A stretch of DNA of 64,000 nt from Acidobacteriota bacterium (lineage in GTDB: Bacteria; Acidobacteriota; Vicinamibacteria; Vicinamibacterales; UBA2999), in assembly GCA_947482665.1 (NCBI GenBank), contig CANKJK010000007.1, positions 62,001 to 126,000 of the forward strand. The letters run 5' to 3'. Below are positions 62,998 to 64,000 of the stretch, piece by piece; positions within the stretch are counted from its first letter, which is position 1, and the number at the start of each line of letters is the position of its first letter. A program made the translations under genes and the position numbers. The notes under the pieces were generated by a model. The model was not told the origin of the DNA. It saw only the letters and a program-made list of their open reading frames with translations, and did not search any database.

Positions 62998-63975
62998 TTA
63001 CTCGATGACGATCCCGAGCGTCTCGGTCCAGTCGAGATAGGCAAAGCTGCCTTCGGGCGGCGGGCCACCGTTGGTCCACTTGCCGCCCTTCTGCTGCCCC
63101 ATCTTCAACCACTCCTCACGGCCCATTTTCCCGCGACCGACCGCAATGTGCATCAAAGAGACGCCCTGCTGCTTCTTAATCTGATGTGACCACGGATTCG
63201 GTTCCCCCACGCCCTGGATGACCTCCAGGCCGATCTTGTTCTGGAACAGCATCGCCGTCTGCACGGACCCATCTTTGGTCCACATATCCGGCGGATATGG
63301 GAACGGCCCCTGCGGCGGGAAACGGCGTGGCTCAATGGGCTTCATGCCGAAGATGTCGGCGATCATCTTCGCGGACGCGGCCGCATCAGTGTTCGCAAAG
63401 CCGACATGGCTGATCGGCAACCCTCCGAACAGGCTCGACTGTGCGGTGGGTGCAGCGGGCATCGCGGGCCTGGCTGTGGGTCCGACGATCAGCGTCGCGC
63501 CAAGCGGCGTCTGACGCAGGTCGACCCACGCAAACTTTCCGCCCTTCGTCCCACCCGTCCACTTGCCACCCTTGGCTTCAAGCTGCGCGCGGACCGCATC
63601 GACATCGGAATCCTTGCCGACGCCCAGCGCCCAGAGACCGAGACCGTACTTCTTCAGATGCTCACGCATCGGCCCCTTCCCGGTGGGCTGCACGATGGCG
63701 ATGTAGAAGTTCGGCATCGGGACGTAGGCAATCTTGGCCTTCTCCTTCTTGCCGTTGGGCAAGTCGTATTCGACCGGCTGCACCTCGGGCACGGGGATAC
63801 CGAAGATGTCGCCATAGCCGGCTGCGGTCTTGGCAATGTCCGGCGTAATGACCACCAGGTGTGTCAGGGGCGCGCCCATCAGGAGCGGGCCCGACTGGGC
63901 GTGCGAGGCGGCTGGCGCCCCCAGAAGACCCGTCAGGGCCAGTAGCCACGACATCATCACGAACAATCGACGCAT
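62998..63975 (-). CDS. Exported protein with two VOC (glyoxalase/bleomycin-resistance-like) domains
   Basis: A 325-residue exported protein with a signal peptide (MRRLFVMMSWLLALTGLLGAPAASHAQ). It contains two tandem VOC modules of about 120 residues each. The first starts PLTHLVVITPDIAKTAAGYGDIFG; the second starts PISHVGFANTDAAASAKMIADIFGM. Each has repeating beta-alpha-beta units and a glycine-rich C-terminal part. Metal ligands are not obvious. The ATG at 63975 has an ideal GGGAGGA upstream, so the seven extra residues of the ORF-track start are not needed. Substrate unknown. Confidence 0.85.
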   Translation of the reverse strand: MRRLFVMMSWLLALTGLLGAPAASHAQSGPLLMGAPLTHLVVITPDIAKTAAGYGDIFGIPVPEVQPVEYDLPNGKKEKAKIAYVPMPNFYIAIVQPTGKGPMREHLKKYGLGLWALGVGKDSDVDAVRAQLEAKGGKWTGGTKGGKFAWVDLRQTPLGATLIVGPTARPAMPAAPTAQSSLFGGLPISHVGFANTDAAASAKMIADIFGMKPIEPRRFPPQGPFPYPPDMWTKDGSVQTAMLFQNKIGLEVIQGVGEPNPWSHQIKKQQGVSLMHIAVGRGKMGREEWLKMGQQKGGKWTNGGPPPEGSFAYLDWTETLGIVIE

Positions 63976-64000
63976 GTATTCCTCCCGTCCGCACACATGG

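Overview
This is a GC-rich, densely coded bacterial chromosome segment that is almost entirely core metabolism and information processing. It has two tRNAs and no rRNA, CRISPR array, insertion sequence, integrase or phage gene. Several genes point to Acidobacteriota, probably a Vicinamibacteria-like lineage: a VWFA-related protein of the acidobacterial type (21394-23226), a DUF5916 outer-membrane-type protein cut by the left edge, a TonB-dependent receptor with an N-terminal carboxypeptidase-regulatory-like domain, and a Tat-exported NTF2-like protein. LptE, the TonB receptor and PBP1b-type features indicate a Gram-negative (diderm) envelope. The taxonomic call is inference from gene content.

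Layout. 1-7840: partial DUF5916 gene (-), then M23 peptidase, secA, guaB and an aminotransferase (+). 7885-14763 (-): one long operon, gcvT-gcvH-gcvP-nnr-tsaE-NTF2-like protein. 14831-17729 (-): an AAA+ activator coupled to an ABC permease and ATPase. 17801-19078 (-): comEA, pseudopilin, PilZ. 19428-23697 (-): HExxH protein, VWFA protein, arfB. 23766-28500 (-): DUF1844, MBL hydrolase, ribF, cysS, yraN, tRNA-Gly, tRNA-Cys and a coiled-coil protein. 28555-35873: mazG (+), TonB receptor and comEC (-), SGNH hydrolase (+). 35895-40295 (-): carA-carB. 40411-44503 (+): bshC and a PBP1b-like enzyme, convergent with xdhC. 45406-49089 (+): hrcA-grpE-dnaJ-prmA, convergent with rsmE. 49902-57755 (+): Ser/Thr kinase, ilvE, pilT, recX, alaS, lytic transglycosylase, rpsT. 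57760-63975 (-): VOC protein, histone-deacetylase-family hydrolase, then leuS-lptE-holA.

Functional themes. The window holds glycine cleavage with NAD(P)HX repair, pyrimidine/arginine precursor supply (CarAB), guanine nucleotide synthesis (GuaB), three aminoacyl-tRNA synthetases, heat-shock chaperones without a local dnaK, peptidoglycan building and remodelling, and a scattered DNA-uptake/type IV pilus set (comEA, pseudopilin, PilZ, comEC, pilT). Genes are packed with many 1-11 nt overlaps (ATGA, GTGA, TTGA, TGATG), so translational coupling is common. Several promoters look like extended -10 elements. Some -10 boxes sit 6-11 nt from the start codon, suggesting leaderless or nearly leaderless messages.

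The least ordinary locus is the regulator-permease-ATPase trio at 14831-17729, whose AAA+ regulator lacks the GAFTGA loop normally needed to contact sigma-54. Next come a divergent xdhC/hrcA promoter built from two inverted TATAAT boxes, a soluble Ser/Thr kinase with a C-terminal zinc ribbon and an altered catalytic loop, and a lineage-specific secreted HExxH protein. No clearly new multi-gene system was found beyond the trio.
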